Positions 7,476-15,893 of a stretch of 38,441 nucleotides of DNA are shown here, piece after piece (positions within the stretch are counted from its first letter, which is position 1; each line of letters starts with the position of its first letter). Origin of the DNA: Bacteroidales bacterium. GTDB lineage: Bacteria > Bacteroidota > Bacteroidia > Bacteroidales > Muribaculaceae. The notes under the pieces were generated by a model. That model was not told the origin of the DNA. It saw only the letters and a program-made list of their open reading frames with translations, and searched no databases. Position numbers and translations under genes: made by a program. The stretch lies in contig CAAFXO010000026.1 of NCBI GenBank assembly GCA_900766975.1, positions 1-38,441 of the forward strand. Direction: 5' to 3'.

Positions 7476-8873
7476 TTATTTATTTTTTACAATTTGAGCC
7501 ATAAACTCAGCTTCACACACGACCTTTTCGCCGACGAAAGCATACCCCTTGACCATAGCGCAACCGCGACGAATCTCTGTCATCAGCGAGACGTTGAGGA
7601 GGAGAGTATCTCCGGGCACGACTTTCTGGCGGAACTTGACATTATCGATCTTGAGAAAATATGTGGAATATCGTTCGGGCTCCTCGAGGAAGTTGAGCAC
7701 GAGCACGCCGGCAGCTTGAGCCATAGCCTCGATCTGGAGGACACCGGGCATCACGGGCTCTTGAGGGAAGTGACCCTGGAAGAAGGGCTCATTGGTGGTG
7801 ACATTCTTGACAGCCACTACATGCTTTTGGTCGATCTCGATCACCTTGTCGATGAGCAAGAAGGGATAGCGGTGAGGGAGTTGACGACGGATCTCGATAT
7901 TATCGATCAGAGGCTTGACGTTGGGATTATAGACGGGAGCCTGGATCTCGGTATGCTTCACCTCATGGCGGACCTTGCGAGTGAACTTATTGTTGACTGT
8001 ATGTCCCGGGCGGATAGCCACGACACGGCCCTTGATGGGACGGCCGATCAGAGCGAGGTCGCCGATTACATCCATAATCTTGTGGCGAGCAGGCTCATTA
8101 TCCCAGATCAGAGGCTTGGGGTTGATATAACCGAGTTCGTTGATGTTCATGTGAGGCACCTTCATAACATCGCAGATATGGTTGATGCGCTCTTGAGGGA
8201 TCTTCACATCATAGATGACGATAGCATTGTCGAGGTCACCACCCTTGATAAGGTTGGCTTCGACGAGCTGCTCGATCTCGCGAACGAATACGAAAGTTCG
8301 AGCGGAAGCCACCTCTGTTTTGAACTCGGAGAGATCGTCGAGCACGGCGAACTGATTGGGGAGAACAGCGGAATTATACTCGACCATACACTCGACGCTG
8401 AAACCATCGTCGGGATAGATGGTAAGAGTAGATCCGGTCTCCTCATCTCGGAACTGCTTCTTCTCCTTAATAATATAATAATCCTTGTCGGCCTCCTGCT
8501 CGACGATGCCGACCTCCTCGATGAGTTCGACATAGCGGATGGCACTACCGTCGAGGATGGGGAGCTCGGGGCCGTTAACGTCGATGATACAGTTGTCGAT
8601 GCCGGCAGCATAGAGGGCAGAAATGGCATGTTCGATGGTGCTGACCACATCGCCCTTACGATTTCCGATGACAGTGCCGCGACGAGTGTCAACGACATTT
8701 TCAGCGGTGGCGTCGATGAGGGGTTGATCCTCGAGGTCGACGCGACGGAACTTATAACCGGTGTTGTCGGGAGCGGGGTTGAAGGTAGCCTGGATTTGCA
8801 ACCCGGAGTGAAGACCCTTGCCCTCGACAGAGAATGAATTTTTTAAGGTTAGTTGCTTCATATTATAGAACAA
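7476..8873 (-). CDS. lpxC/fabZ: Bifunctional UDP-3-O-acyl-GlcNAc deacetylase / 3-hydroxyacyl-ACP dehydratase (LpxC-FabZ fusion)
   Basis: Residues 1 to about 305 are LpxC, the zinc deacetylase that commits UDP-GlcNAc to lipid A; the zinc-ligand regions are visible as TIEHAISALYAAG and RHKIMDVIGDLALIG (the H-x3-D). Residues about 320-465 are a complete FabZ hot-dog dehydratase, with LPHRYPFLLIDKV supplying the active-site His and GHFPQEPVMPGVLQIEAMAQ the acidic residue. This fusion is known in Bacteroidota and links lipid A synthesis to the use of 3-hydroxyacyl-ACP by fatty acid elongation. The gene is 3 bases downstream of lpxD, which indicates one transcript. Length of 465 fits the known fusions. 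Confidence 0.97.
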   Translation of the reverse strand: MFYNMKQLTLKNSFSVEGKGLHSGLQIQATFNPAPDNTGYKFRRVDLEDQPLIDATAENVVDTRRGTVIGNRKGDVVSTIEHAISALYAAGIDNCIIDVNGPELPILDGSAIRYVELIEEVGIVEQEADKDYYIIKEKKQFRDEETGSTLTIYPDDGFSVECMVEYNSAVLPNQFAVLDDLSEFKTEVASARTFVFVREIEQLVEANLIKGGDLDNAIVIYDVKIPQERINHICDVMKVPHMNINELGYINPKPLIWDNEPARHKIMDVIGDLALIGRPIKGRVVAIRPGHTVNNKFTRKVRHEVKHTEIQAPVYNPNVKPLIDNIEIRRQLPHRYPFLLIDKVIEIDQKHVVAVKNVTTNEPFFQGHFPQEPVMPGVLQIEAMAQAAGVLVLNFLEEPERYSTYFLKIDNVKFRQKVVPGDTLLLNVSLMTEIRRGCAMVKGYAFVGEKVVCEAEFMAQIVKNK

Positions 8874-8876
8874 TTA

Positions 8877-9869
8877 TTATTTTTTGAATAACTCGGGGAG
8901 TCGGGAGAGATATACCTGCGTACGAGCGAACTTCATGGCATCGACAGCGGGATAGCCGATGAGTCGCTTGTGGTCGCCGACAGTGTTGGGGATTCCGGTC
9001 TGAGCTCCGAACTCATTATGGTCGCCGATTCGGATATGACCGGCGAAACCGCACTGGCCGCCGACACGGTTGAACGAACCGACCTTGGTAGAACCGGCGA
9101 TGCCTGTCTGTGCGGCGAAAACGTTAGACTCTCCGATCTCGACATTGTGAGCCACCTGGATAAGATTATCGAGCTTGGTGCCACGACCGACGATGGTAGA
9201 GCCGAAAGTGGCACGATCGATAGTGGTGTTGGCACCGACTTCGACATCATCGGCGAGGAGAACATTACCGATCTGTGCGATCTTCTCGTAAGAGCCGTCG
9301 GGGAGAGGAGCGAAACCGAACCCATCGGCGCCGATCACAGCGCCGCTATGGATGATGCATCGCGAACCGACCACACAACCCTCATAAATCTTGACACCGG
9401 CACGAATCACCGAGTCATCGCCGATTACGACATTATCGCCGATATAGGCTTGGGGGTATATCTTGACATTCTTGCCGATCGAGACATTCTTGCCGATATA
9501 AGCGAAGGCTCCGATATAAGCATCGTCGGGGACTACTACCCCATCGGAGATGAAAGCGGGCTGCTCGACGCCGCGAGGTTGGGGCTTTTGCGCCTCAAAA
9601 GCAGCGAGGAGAGAAGCTACGGCGACGTAAGGGTCGTCGACACGAATCAGAGTAATATTGGAATCAACGGGGCGTGTAATATTACGGTCGACCAGAAGTA
9701 CGGAAGCCTTGGTAGAATCGATAAAATGGGCATACTTAGGGTTAGAGATAAAAGAGATATCTCCCGGCTTCGCCTCTTCGATTTTGGCAAAACCGGTGAT
9801 TTCGATACTTTCATCTCCCTCCACAGCGCCTCCGACCATGGAGGCAATTAGGAGTGGGGTAATTTTCAT
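8877..9869 (-). CDS. lpxD: UDP-3-O-(3-hydroxyacyl)glucosamine N-acyltransferase LpxD
   Basis: LpxD adds the second 3-hydroxyacyl chain to the 2-amino group exposed by LpxC. The 330-residue protein has the uridine-binding N-terminal domain (ITGFAKIEEAKPGDISFISN), then a hexapeptide-repeat beta helix from about residue 110 to 300 (DDAYIGAFAYIGKNVSIG), with the catalytic His in LIQVAHNVEIG. It is the first gene of the minus-strand lipid A cluster and is transcribed away from the divergent mce-mmd operon. Confidence 0.97.
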   Translation of the reverse strand: MKITPLLIASMVGGAVEGDESIEITGFAKIEEAKPGDISFISNPKYAHFIDSTKASVLLVDRNITRPVDSNITLIRVDDPYVAVASLLAAFEAQKPQPRGVEQPAFISDGVVVPDDAYIGAFAYIGKNVSIGKNVKIYPQAYIGDNVVIGDDSVIRAGVKIYEGCVVGSRCIIHSGAVIGADGFGFAPLPDGSYEKIAQIGNVLLADDVEVGANTTIDRATFGSTIVGRGTKLDNLIQVAHNVEIGESNVFAAQTGIAGSTKVGSFNRVGGQCGFAGHIRIGDHNEFGAQTGIPNTVGDHKRLIGYPAVDAMKFARTQVYLSRLPELFKK

Positions 9870-9959
9870 AAGCTAAATAATTAAGATTTAAAAAGAGAAC
9901 CCACGAAAACGGGTGCGATATGATAATAGGACATCGCAACCGAAATAGGGAAATTTTGA

Positions 9960-9967
9960 CAAAAATA
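9960..9967 (-). promoter_or_regulatory. Candidate -7 element for the lpx operon
   Basis: On the minus strand this reads TATTTTTG, a match to TAnnTTTG about 91 bases before lpxD. No clear -33 element was found. It lies in the 361-base A-rich gap (9870-10230) between divergent operons, which otherwise holds no gene I can support. Confidence 0.35.
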
Positions 9968-10092
9968 ATACAAAAAATAGAAATAACCTAAAAAAATGTA
10001 AAAAAGCCCAAAACAAAAGCAGAAATGACAAATAAAAATGGATGAAAAAAATAAAAAGGGAGAAAAAGATGGATAAAGTCGAAATAAATTGT

Positions 10093-10100
10093 TAAATTTG
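10093..10100 (+). promoter_or_regulatory. Candidate -7 element for the mce-mmd operon
   Basis: TAAATTTG matches TAnnTTTG. It would give a leader of roughly 120 bases before mce. A -33 TTTG at normal spacing is not seen, so confidence is limited. Confidence 0.4.
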
Positions 10101-10230
10101 CGAGATAATGGGAAAATATGGAGGGATAGAAACCGAAGTACAAACTCATTATAGAGATAAAAGACAGGACCGATAACAAGGACCACAATATTAACAAACC
10201 CAATAAACTAACTTTAAAACTAAGACATCA

Positions 10231-10650
10231 ATGAAAATTTCACACATTGAGCACATTGGGATAGCCGTACCCAATCTTGAGGAGGCTATCAAGTATTACG
10301 AGACAGTGTTAGGGCTGAAGTGCTACAAGACAGAAGTAGTGGAAGATCAGAAAGTGACCACCGCCTTCTTCATGGTAGGCGAGACCAAGATTGAGCTATT
10401 GGAAGCCACCTGCCCAGAGAGCACGATCGCCAAATTCATCGAGAAGAATGGCGGCCGCGGCGGCATGCACCACATGGCCTTTGCCGTAGAAGATGGCGTA
10501 CAGAACGCGTTGGCAGAGGTACAAGAGAAGGGTGTAAGAGTGATCGACGCTGCGCCACGCAAGGGAGCAGATGGTCTACAGATCGCCTTCTTGCATCCGA
10601 AATCGACAGAGGCAGTCTTGACCGAGCTCTGCGAAAATCCGAACAAATAA
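10231..10650 (+). CDS. mce: Methylmalonyl-CoA epimerase
   Basis: This enzyme interconverts (R)- and (S)-methylmalonyl-CoA, joining the B12-dependent mutase to the decarboxylase encoded just downstream. The 139-residue sequence is a vicinal-oxygen-chelate protein. HIEHIGIAVPNLEEAIKYYE contributes the first metal His, MHHMAFAVED another, and ETKIELLEA and GLQIAFLHPKST the remaining ligands. Length is typical. It is the first gene of a tight plus-strand operon with 25 bases to mmdA. Confidence 0.95.
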   Translation: MKISHIEHIGIAVPNLEEAIKYYETVLGLKCYKTEVVEDQKVTTAFFMVGETKIELLEATCPESTIAKFIEKNGGRGGMHHMAFAVEDGVQNALAEVQEKGVRVIDAAPRKGADGLQIAFLHPKSTEAVLTELCENPNK

Positions 10651-10675
10651 GAAAACAAATAAACAAAAACAAGAA

Positions 10676-12229
10676 ATGAGCAAACAAGAAGAAAAGATCA
10701 GCCAGCTCATAGAGAAGCGCAGTCAGGCGAGACTTGGCGGCGGCGAGAAGGCGATCGAGAAACAGCATTCACGTGGCAAATACACAGCCCGTGAGCGCAT
10801 CGCAATGCTGCTGGACGAGGGAAGTTTTGAGGAACTCGACATGTTTGTGACCCATCGATGCACAAACTTCGGTCAAGACAAGAAGCACATCCTTGGCGAT
10901 GGTGTAGTGACCGGATTTGGTACAATCGAGGGTCGCTTGGTATATGTATTTGCCCAAGACTTCACAGTATTCGGCGGCTCGCTGTCGGAGACAATGTCTC
11001 AGAAGATCTGCAAAGCGATGGATCTTGCCATGAAGATGGGCGCACCGGTGATCGGACTTAACGACTCAGGAGGTGCACGAATTCAAGAGGGTATCAACGC
11101 CTTGGCAGGCTACTCGGAGATCTTCCAGCGCAACATTATGGCATCGGGCGTAATCCCGCAGATTTCAGCCATCATGGGACCCTGCGCCGGTGGTGCGGTA
11201 TACAGTCCTGCATTGACCGACTTCACCATTATGACCAAAGGCTTGAGCTATATGTTCTTGACCGGCCCGTCAGTGGTAAAGACCGTAACCGGCGAGGATG
11301 TAACTCAAGAGCAACTTGGCGGCGCCTCGGTACACGCAGTGAAGAGTGGTGTAACCCACTTTGCAGCAGAGACCGAAGAAGAGACACTCCAATTGGTGCG
11401 TCAGCTTATCAGCTACATACCACAGAACAATCTGGAGGAGACACCACTGGTAGAGTGCACCGACCCGATCGACCGCTTGGAAGACAAGCTCAACGACATC
11501 ATTCCCGACAATCCGAAGCGCAGCTACGATATGTATGAAGTGATCGGCTCGATCGTGGATAATGGCGAGTTTTTGGAGGTATCGAAAGACTACGCGAAGA
11601 ACATCATCATCGGCTTTGCACGCTTCAATGGCCAGGCAGTGGGTGTAGTAGCCAACCAGCCGAAGGTATTGGCAGGAGTGCTTGACTCGAACGCATCGCG
11701 CAAGGGAGCGAGATTCGTACGTTTCTGCGACGCCTTCAACATTCCGTTGGTGACACTGGTAGACGTGCCCGGCTTCTTGCCCGGCACCGGCCAGGAATAT
11801 AATGGTGTGATCTTGCATGGAGCCAAGTTGCTCTATGCCTACGGCGAGGCTACAGTGCCCAAGGTGACAGTAACCCTCCGCAAGAGCTATGGTGGCAGCC
11901 ACATCGTGATGAGCTGTAAGCAACTTCGTGGCGACATGAACTATGCATGGCCATCGGCAGAGATCGCCGTGATGGGCGCCGAGGGCGCAGTCGGCGTGCT
12001 CTATGCCAAGGAGGCAAAGGCATCGGAAGATCCGGCAGCGTTCATCAAGCTCAAAGAGGATGAATATCGCGATCTGTTTGCCAACCCCTATCAGGCAGCG
12101 AAGTATGGCTATATCGACGACGTGATCGAGCCACGCAACACACGTTTCCGCGTGATCAAGGCTCTGAACATGTTGGCAACGAAGAAGCTGAGCAATCCTG
12201 CCAAGAAACATGGCAACATACCATTGTAA
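10676..12229 (+). CDS. mmdA: Methylmalonyl-CoA decarboxylase alpha subunit (carboxyltransferase)
   Basis: The 517-residue protein belongs to the acyl-CoA carboxylase carboxyltransferase family, which also includes propionyl-CoA carboxylase beta chains. Two oxyanion-hole loops are present: GLNDSGGARIQEGINALAGY and IMGPCAGGAVYSPALTD, with a second crotonase-like half (VDVPGFLPGTGQEYNGVI). Taken alone it could be a propionyl-CoA carboxylase subunit. Because OadG-, biotin- and OadB-type genes follow immediately, and no biotin carboxylase is present, the decarboxylase role is much more likely: it moves the carboxyl group of methylmalonyl-CoA to the biotin on MmdC, releasing propionyl-CoA. Confidence 0.94.
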   Translation: MSKQEEKISQLIEKRSQARLGGGEKAIEKQHSRGKYTARERIAMLLDEGSFEELDMFVTHRCTNFGQDKKHILGDGVVTGFGTIEGRLVYVFAQDFTVFGGSLSETMSQKICKAMDLAMKMGAPVIGLNDSGGARIQEGINALAGYSEIFQRNIMASGVIPQISAIMGPCAGGAVYSPALTDFTIMTKGLSYMFLTGPSVVKTVTGEDVTQEQLGGASVHAVKSGVTHFAAETEEETLQLVRQLISYIPQNNLEETPLVECTDPIDRLEDKLNDIIPDNPKRSYDMYEVIGSIVDNGEFLEVSKDYAKNIIIGFARFNGQAVGVVANQPKVLAGVLDSNASRKGARFVRFCDAFNIPLVTLVDVPGFLPGTGQEYNGVILHGAKLLYAYGEATVPKVTVTLRKSYGGSHIVMSCKQLRGDMNYAWPSAEIAVMGAEGAVGVLYAKEAKASEDPAAFIKLKEDEYRDLFANPYQAAKYGYIDDVIEPRNTRFRVIKALNMLATKKLSNPAKKHGNIPL

Positions 12230-12246
12230 AAAAGAACCGAAACAAC

Positions 12247-12852
12247 ATGCGAAAAAGAATAATTTTGAGCGTGGCACTAAGTATGGCATTGCTGTCAGGG
12301 TCAACGACCCTGGCGGCAGTGCCTGCTTCACTTCCGGAGGCAGAAGGGGTCGAGATGACAGTATCGACGCCGGCAGAGTCAGCTGTAGAGGCTGAGTCAG
12401 CGGCAGAAGCAGTCTCGGCGTCGGAGGCGACAGTCGGAGGAGAAGACCAGGTGTCACGACGAGAGCGAAAAGCCGCCAATGCCAAAGAGAAAGACAGCTT
12501 TGGAGGCGGACTTACGATCTTGGCGATGAGTATTGTGGTGTTGGCACTAATCGTGCTGAGCGTGCTCTTCTATGTATTTGGCAAAGTATCGTCATACGTA
12601 CAGAAGAGTCGCAAGCGTAAGGCACATGGTGTGGACAAGGATACCGCCCAAGAGCATCATGAAGAACTTGACTCAGGCGAAGTGATAGCCGCCATCAGCA
12701 TGGCACTGGCAGAGCACATGGGTCAAGGACATGACATCGAAGATACTATATTGACCATCCGTCGGATGCGCAAGGCATACTCACCCTGGAACTCTAAGAT
12801 CTACAACATGCGAGTAGTGCCACAAGCCTTAAAAATATCTCGTAAGGAATAA
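12247..12852 (+). CDS. mmdD: OadG-family sodium pump subunit (MmdD, delta chain)
   Basis: This small membrane subunit holds the decarboxylase complex together. The 201-residue product has a signal-like N-terminus (MRKRIILSVALSMALLSGST), an Ala/Glu-rich segment at about residues 25-75, one transmembrane helix (LTILAMSIVVLALIVLSVLF, about 90-112) and a charged cytoplasmic tail that ends with RMRKAYSPWNSKIYNMR. The N-terminal signal plus extended low-complexity segment makes it longer than classical OadG proteins of about 80-90 residues. Identification rests on the OadG-like TM/tail and on its position 17 bases after mmdA and 33 bases before mmdC. Confidence 0.85.
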   Translation: MRKRIILSVALSMALLSGSTTLAAVPASLPEAEGVEMTVSTPAESAVEAESAAEAVSASEATVGGEDQVSRRERKAANAKEKDSFGGGLTILAMSIVVLALIVLSVLFYVFGKVSSYVQKSRKRKAHGVDKDTAQEHHEELDSGEVIAAISMALAEHMGQGHDIEDTILTIRRMRKAYSPWNSKIYNMRVVPQALKISRKE

Positions 12853-12885
12853 TAATAGATCATTACCCTACACAAAAAGATAACA

Positions 12886-13332
12886 ATGAAAGAATATAAG
12901 TACAAGATCAATGGTATGAAATTTACCGTAGTTGTAGGTGACATTGCCGACAATGAAGCCACAGTTGAGGTAAATGGCGTTCCGTATAAGGTAGAATTAG
13001 ACCAGAAGAAGAAGACCGGCCCGCAGAAGCCGGCATTGAGTCAGTCGGGTCACACCAATCATGGTGCAGCAGCCTCGACTAACACGAAGCCTGCGCCCCG
13101 ACCGGTAGTGGCAGGGAATGCAGAGGCAGTGAAGAGTCCACTTCCCGGCACAGTGATGAGCATCACAGTGAAGGTTGGCGACGTGGTGAAGAGCGGCGAC
13201 AAGGTTGGCGTTCTGGAAGCTATGAAGATGGAAAATGACATTCGCACCACTAAGGGAGGCACCGTAAAGCAGATATTGGTAAATGCCGGCGATGCCATCT
13301 TGGAGGGTACGGATATTATGATAATCGAATAA
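12886..13332 (+). CDS. mmdC: Biotin carboxyl-carrier subunit of methylmalonyl-CoA decarboxylase
   Basis: The 148-residue protein has a short N-terminal domain (YKINGMKFTVVVGDIADNEA), a flexible Pro/Ala/Lys-rich linker at about 45-75, and a C-terminal biotinyl domain at about 78-148. The biotin-accepting Lys is in EAMKMEN. It shuttles CO2 as carboxybiotin between MmdA and the membrane subunit MmdB. Architecture and length match Bacteroidota biotin carrier subunits. Confidence 0.95.
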   Translation: MKEYKYKINGMKFTVVVGDIADNEATVEVNGVPYKVELDQKKKTGPQKPALSQSGHTNHGAAASTNTKPAPRPVVAGNAEAVKSPLPGTVMSITVKVGDVVKSGDKVGVLEAMKMENDIRTTKGGTVKQILVNAGDAILEGTDIMIIE

Positions 13333-13374
13333 GTCTGCGAGACAGAGAGTATAACAACATAACAGAATAGGAAT

Positions 13375-14544
13375 ATGTTATTGGAAGTACAATCAACATT
13401 CGTAGACTTCTTTAGCGAGACATTACGAGATTTCTGGTCGTTTACCGGATTTGCCAACTGCCAGCCGGGCAACTTGGTGATGCTTTTGGTAGGATCATTT
13501 TTCGTATGGCTTGCGATAAAGAAGAATTTTGAGCCACTGCTGTTAGTACCCATCGGCTTTGGTATGCTGATCGGCAATATCCCGTTCCAGACGGGAATGG
13601 AGATCGGCATCTATGAGGAGGGGTCAGTGCTCAATATCCTATATAATGGAGTAGAGAAGGGATGGTATCCCCCATTGGTGTTCTTGGGAGTAGGCGCGAT
13701 GACCGACTTCTCGGCGCTGCTTGCCAACCCGAAACTGATGATCATCGGCGCGTGCGCACAGTTTGGTATCTTCGGAGCCTACATGCTGGCATTGCTTTGC
13801 GGTTTTGACCCGCTGTCGGCGGGGTGTGTGGCAATCATCGGCGGTGCGGACGGCCCGACAGCTATCTTCACCACATCGAAGCTCAACCCCGACTTATTGG
13901 GCGCCGTGGCGGTGTCGGCATATTCATATATGGCGTTGATACCGCTGATCCAGCCCCCCTTGATGCGACTCTTCACTACGAAGAAAGAGCGCGTGATCAA
14001 GATGAAGCCGGTGCGCGTAGTGAGCCAGAACGAGAAGATCATCTTCCCGGTGGTGGGCTTGTTGCTGACATGTTTCGTAGTGCCTTCAGGCATTCCCTTG
14101 CTCGGTATGCTCTTCTTCGGCAATCTGCTTAGAGAGAGCGGCGTTACCACCCGCTTGGCTAAGACAGCGAGCAATGCACTGACCGACATCGTGACCATCT
14201 TGTTGGGACTCACGGTGGGTGTATCGACTCAGGCTGATAAGTTCCTTACCACGGATACGCTCTTGATCTTCGGACTTGGCTTCTTGGCCTTCATCATCGC
14301 CTCGAGTGCCGGAGTCTTGTCGGTGAAGCTCTTCAACTTATTCTTGAAGCCCGGCAAGAAGATCAACCCTCTGATCGGAAATGCAGGTGTATCGGCAGTG
14401 CCGATGGCAGCTCGTATCTCGAACAATGTCGGTTTGGAATATGATCCGACGAACTATCTGCTGATGCACGCCATGGGTCCGAATGTGGCCGGAGTGATCG
14501 GCTCGGCAGTGGCAGCGGGTGTATTGCTCAGCTACCTTGGCTAA
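13375..14544 (+). CDS. mmdB: Sodium-pumping decarboxylase beta subunit (OadB/MmdB)
   Basis: This integral membrane subunit decarboxylates carboxybiotin and uses the energy to export Na+. The 389-residue sequence has about ten hydrophobic segments and the signature loops of the family: GGADGPTAIFTTSKLNPDLL (region with the Na+/H+ Asp) and IGNAGVSAVPMAARISNN near residue 325-345. It closes the mce-mmdADCB operon, 42 bases after mmdC, and a hairpin terminator follows. Together the five genes form the last part of propionate formation from succinate; mutase genes are not in this window. Confidence 0.96.
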   Translation: MLLEVQSTFVDFFSETLRDFWSFTGFANCQPGNLVMLLVGSFFVWLAIKKNFEPLLLVPIGFGMLIGNIPFQTGMEIGIYEEGSVLNILYNGVEKGWYPPLVFLGVGAMTDFSALLANPKLMIIGACAQFGIFGAYMLALLCGFDPLSAGCVAIIGGADGPTAIFTTSKLNPDLLGAVAVSAYSYMALIPLIQPPLMRLFTTKKERVIKMKPVRVVSQNEKIIFPVVGLLLTCFVVPSGIPLLGMLFFGNLLRESGVTTRLAKTASNALTDIVTILLGLTVGVSTQADKFLTTDTLLIFGLGFLAFIIASSAGVLSVKLFNLFLKPGKKINPLIGNAGVSAVPMAARISNNVGLEYDPTNYLLMHAMGPNVAGVIGSAVAAGVLLSYLG

Positions 14545-14608
14545 TACGCCTAAGGCGAGATCAAAAGAAGTGAATGTCGATCGAGATCGGCATAACATAT
14601 AAATCTAT

Positions 14609-14656
14609 GAAAAGCAAGATTCGAATGTCTCACAGAGGCTCCGGATTTTGCTTTTC
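14609..14656 (+). terminator. Terminator of the mmd operon
   Basis: GAAAAGCAAGATTC (14609-14622) pairs with GGATTTTGCTTTTC (14643-14656) over 14 positions with two G-T pairs; the 3' arm is T-rich. Confidence 0.75.
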
Positions 14657-14664
14657 TGATTTAC

Positions 14665-14684
14665 TAAGAGCGCGCTCTTAATAT
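14665..14684. repeat. Short palindrome resembling two abutted MITE ends
   Basis: CTAAGAGCGCGCTCTTAATATG is centred on a GAGCGCGCTC palindrome. Its left arm resembles the TTAGAGCGCG end and its right arm the CGCGCTCTAATATG end of the element at 20634-20801. The rest of the gap 14657-14855 holds nothing I recognise. Confidence 0.35.
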
Positions 14685-14855
14685 GCAATAAAACACTCTA
14701 ATAGTATCTAAAAAAAAGAGCAATGTGTCGAAGACATAATCATTTAAGTGAACCAAAATAGAGGTAATGTTGTTGAAAAGAATAGGAGGTTTTTTGAGAA
14801 TCGAAATGCTTACAAGGGGAAAGAAGAAGTTCTTTAAGTCAAAGGAACAGTATCA

Positions 14856-15218
14856 ATGATAACACAAGAGGTAATAGACGATATATATAGGAGCTATCAC
14901 AAGCAGTGTAAGGATGTAGAGGAGTTGCGACTCCCCTACTTTGTCGATTTGCTGTCGCCACATCATGATATGCGAATAGAAGGCGACATGGTGATAGTGG
15001 ATAGCATCAAGTCCACGAGTCCCTTTCACAAGTTTCTGATGCGGGGGCTCTGCGCTGTATTGGAATTTGACCGGATGGTGGCGATGGTGTTTCCGACGCA
15101 TATCATCTTTTTTAGCAAGCGCGAGTGTAAGATCTCGGTGAACTTTCGGCCTCTGAGTCGGAAGCGGAGTTGGAAAGAGCGACTCTTCGGGCGTCGCAAG
15201 AAAGAGAGTCCGGAATAG
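14856..15218 (+). CDS. Small protein of unknown function
   Basis: A 120-residue protein with no domain I recognise. It starts MITQEVIDDIYRSYHKQC, has a central amphipathic/hydrophobic part (GLCAVLEFDRMVAMVFPTHI) and a strongly basic C-terminus (RKRSWKERLFGRRKK). No signal peptide is seen, so a cytoplasmic or nucleic-acid/membrane-surface role is possible but unproven. The ATG at 14856 is the first in frame. The stop codon falls inside the first unit of the 19-bp repeat that follows. Reading-frame length and codon pattern suggest a real gene. Confidence 0.6.
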   Translation: MITQEVIDDIYRSYHKQCKDVEELRLPYFVDLLSPHHDMRIEGDMVIVDSIKSTSPFHKFLMRGLCAVLEFDRMVAMVFPTHIIFFSKRECKISVNFRPLSRKRSWKERLFGRRKKESPE

Positions 15219-15268
15219 GAGTCAATAAACTGAATAGGAGTCAATAAACTGAATAGGAGTCAATAAAC
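15213..15268 (+). repeat. 19-bp tandem repeat, three copies
   Basis: GAATAGGAGTCAATAAACT occurs at 15213-15231 and 15232-15250, with a third copy at 15251-15268 that lacks only its end. Each unit carries TAG and TAA, so the array adds stop codons at the end of the preceding gene. Confidence 0.95.
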
Positions 15269-15274
15269 GAAACA

Positions 15275-15309
15275 GAGGGGATGTATCCACCGGGTGGATA
15301 CATCCCCTC
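15275..15309. terminator. Long perfect hairpin, probable bidirectional terminator
   Basis: GAGGGGATGTATCCACC pairs perfectly with its inverted copy (17 bp, centre at 15292) between convergent genes. No long T-run follows on the plus side, so it may act as a 3'-end-protecting structure as well as a terminator. Confidence 0.75.
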
Positions 15310-15347
15310 ACAACATTATTGATATGAAACAAAAAACGATCTAAAGA

Positions 15348-15893
15348 TCAATAAGTGCTGAGGATATCGAAGCCATCTTCAAGGTCCTCCTCGTTGAAAT
15401 TGCTTTCATCGATAGGCTCGATGTCGATATCTTCGAGAGCAGCCTGCGCCTTAGTGTCGATGACACGATCGAACTCGTCGATGTCGACTTTCTGGGCGGG
15501 AGCTTTGCCACGCTTGATGGTGCAGATGGGCTCCACAAGATGGCGATTTGGGAAAATTTCCTTGAGTTCGAGGAAGAAAGAACGCTCGGTAAGATAGTCA
15601 AACACGAAAGAGAGTTTCTGGCCCTCATCCTCTACGAGTTCACCGATAGGGGTGCTTTCCATAAGCCAACAATCCTGGTCGATGGCTAAGTTGCCCATGT
15701 CTTCGAGGGTAATTTCTTCTTCGCGTTCCCAGTCTTCGCTGCAGAGGAAGAAAGAGTCGAGCTCATCTTTGGTATAGTCAACGCTTTCGAGGATGACATT
15801 ACGCAACTGAAGGAACGTGTTTTCAGAATCGATTTCGATTTCGCGGCTGAAGTTCGAGACTTCATCGCTGACAAGTTTAAACCTATATACCAT
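15348..15893 (-). CDS. Plasmid pRiA4b ORF-3-like (IS1096 passenger TnpR-type) family protein
   Basis: The 181-residue acidic protein starts MVYRFKLVSDEVSNFSREIE and continues with FLQLRNVILESVDYTKDELD, SEDWEREEEITLEDMG and LSFVFDYLTERSFFLELKEI. These are the conserved blocks of the pRiA4b ORF-3-like family, found both in mobile elements and as a stand-alone chromosomal gene in many Bacteroidota. The C-terminal 45 residues are very rich in Asp/Glu. The biochemical function of the family is not established. There is no transposase next to it, so it is probably a resident gene. Confidence 0.8.
   Translation of the reverse strand: MVYRFKLVSDEVSNFSREIEIDSENTFLQLRNVILESVDYTKDELDSFFLCSEDWEREEEITLEDMGNLAIDQDCWLMESTPIGELVEDEGQKLSFVFDYLTERSFFLELKEIFPNRHLVEPICTIKRGKAPAQKVDIDEFDRVIDTKAQAALEDIDIEPIDESNFNEEDLEDGFDILSTY

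Noticed and set aside
7470..8837. A 455-codon open frame on the plus strand antisense to lpxC-fabZ, and similar long frames antisense to lpxD, spt and dnaK.
   Set aside because: They mirror strongly conserved genes, their translations are rich in Asp/Glu/Ile/Leu with no domain, and they arise from the codon bias of the real strand.
10676..12229. Propionyl-CoA carboxylase beta chain as the function of this gene.
   Set aside because: Domain alone allows it, but adjacent OadG, biotin carrier and OadB genes and the lack of a biotin carboxylase favour the decarboxylase complex.
15348..15893. pRiA4b ORF-3-like gene taken as proof of an integrated mobile element.
   Set aside because: No transposase, integrase or inverted ends flank it, and the family is common as a resident chromosomal gene in Bacteroidota.
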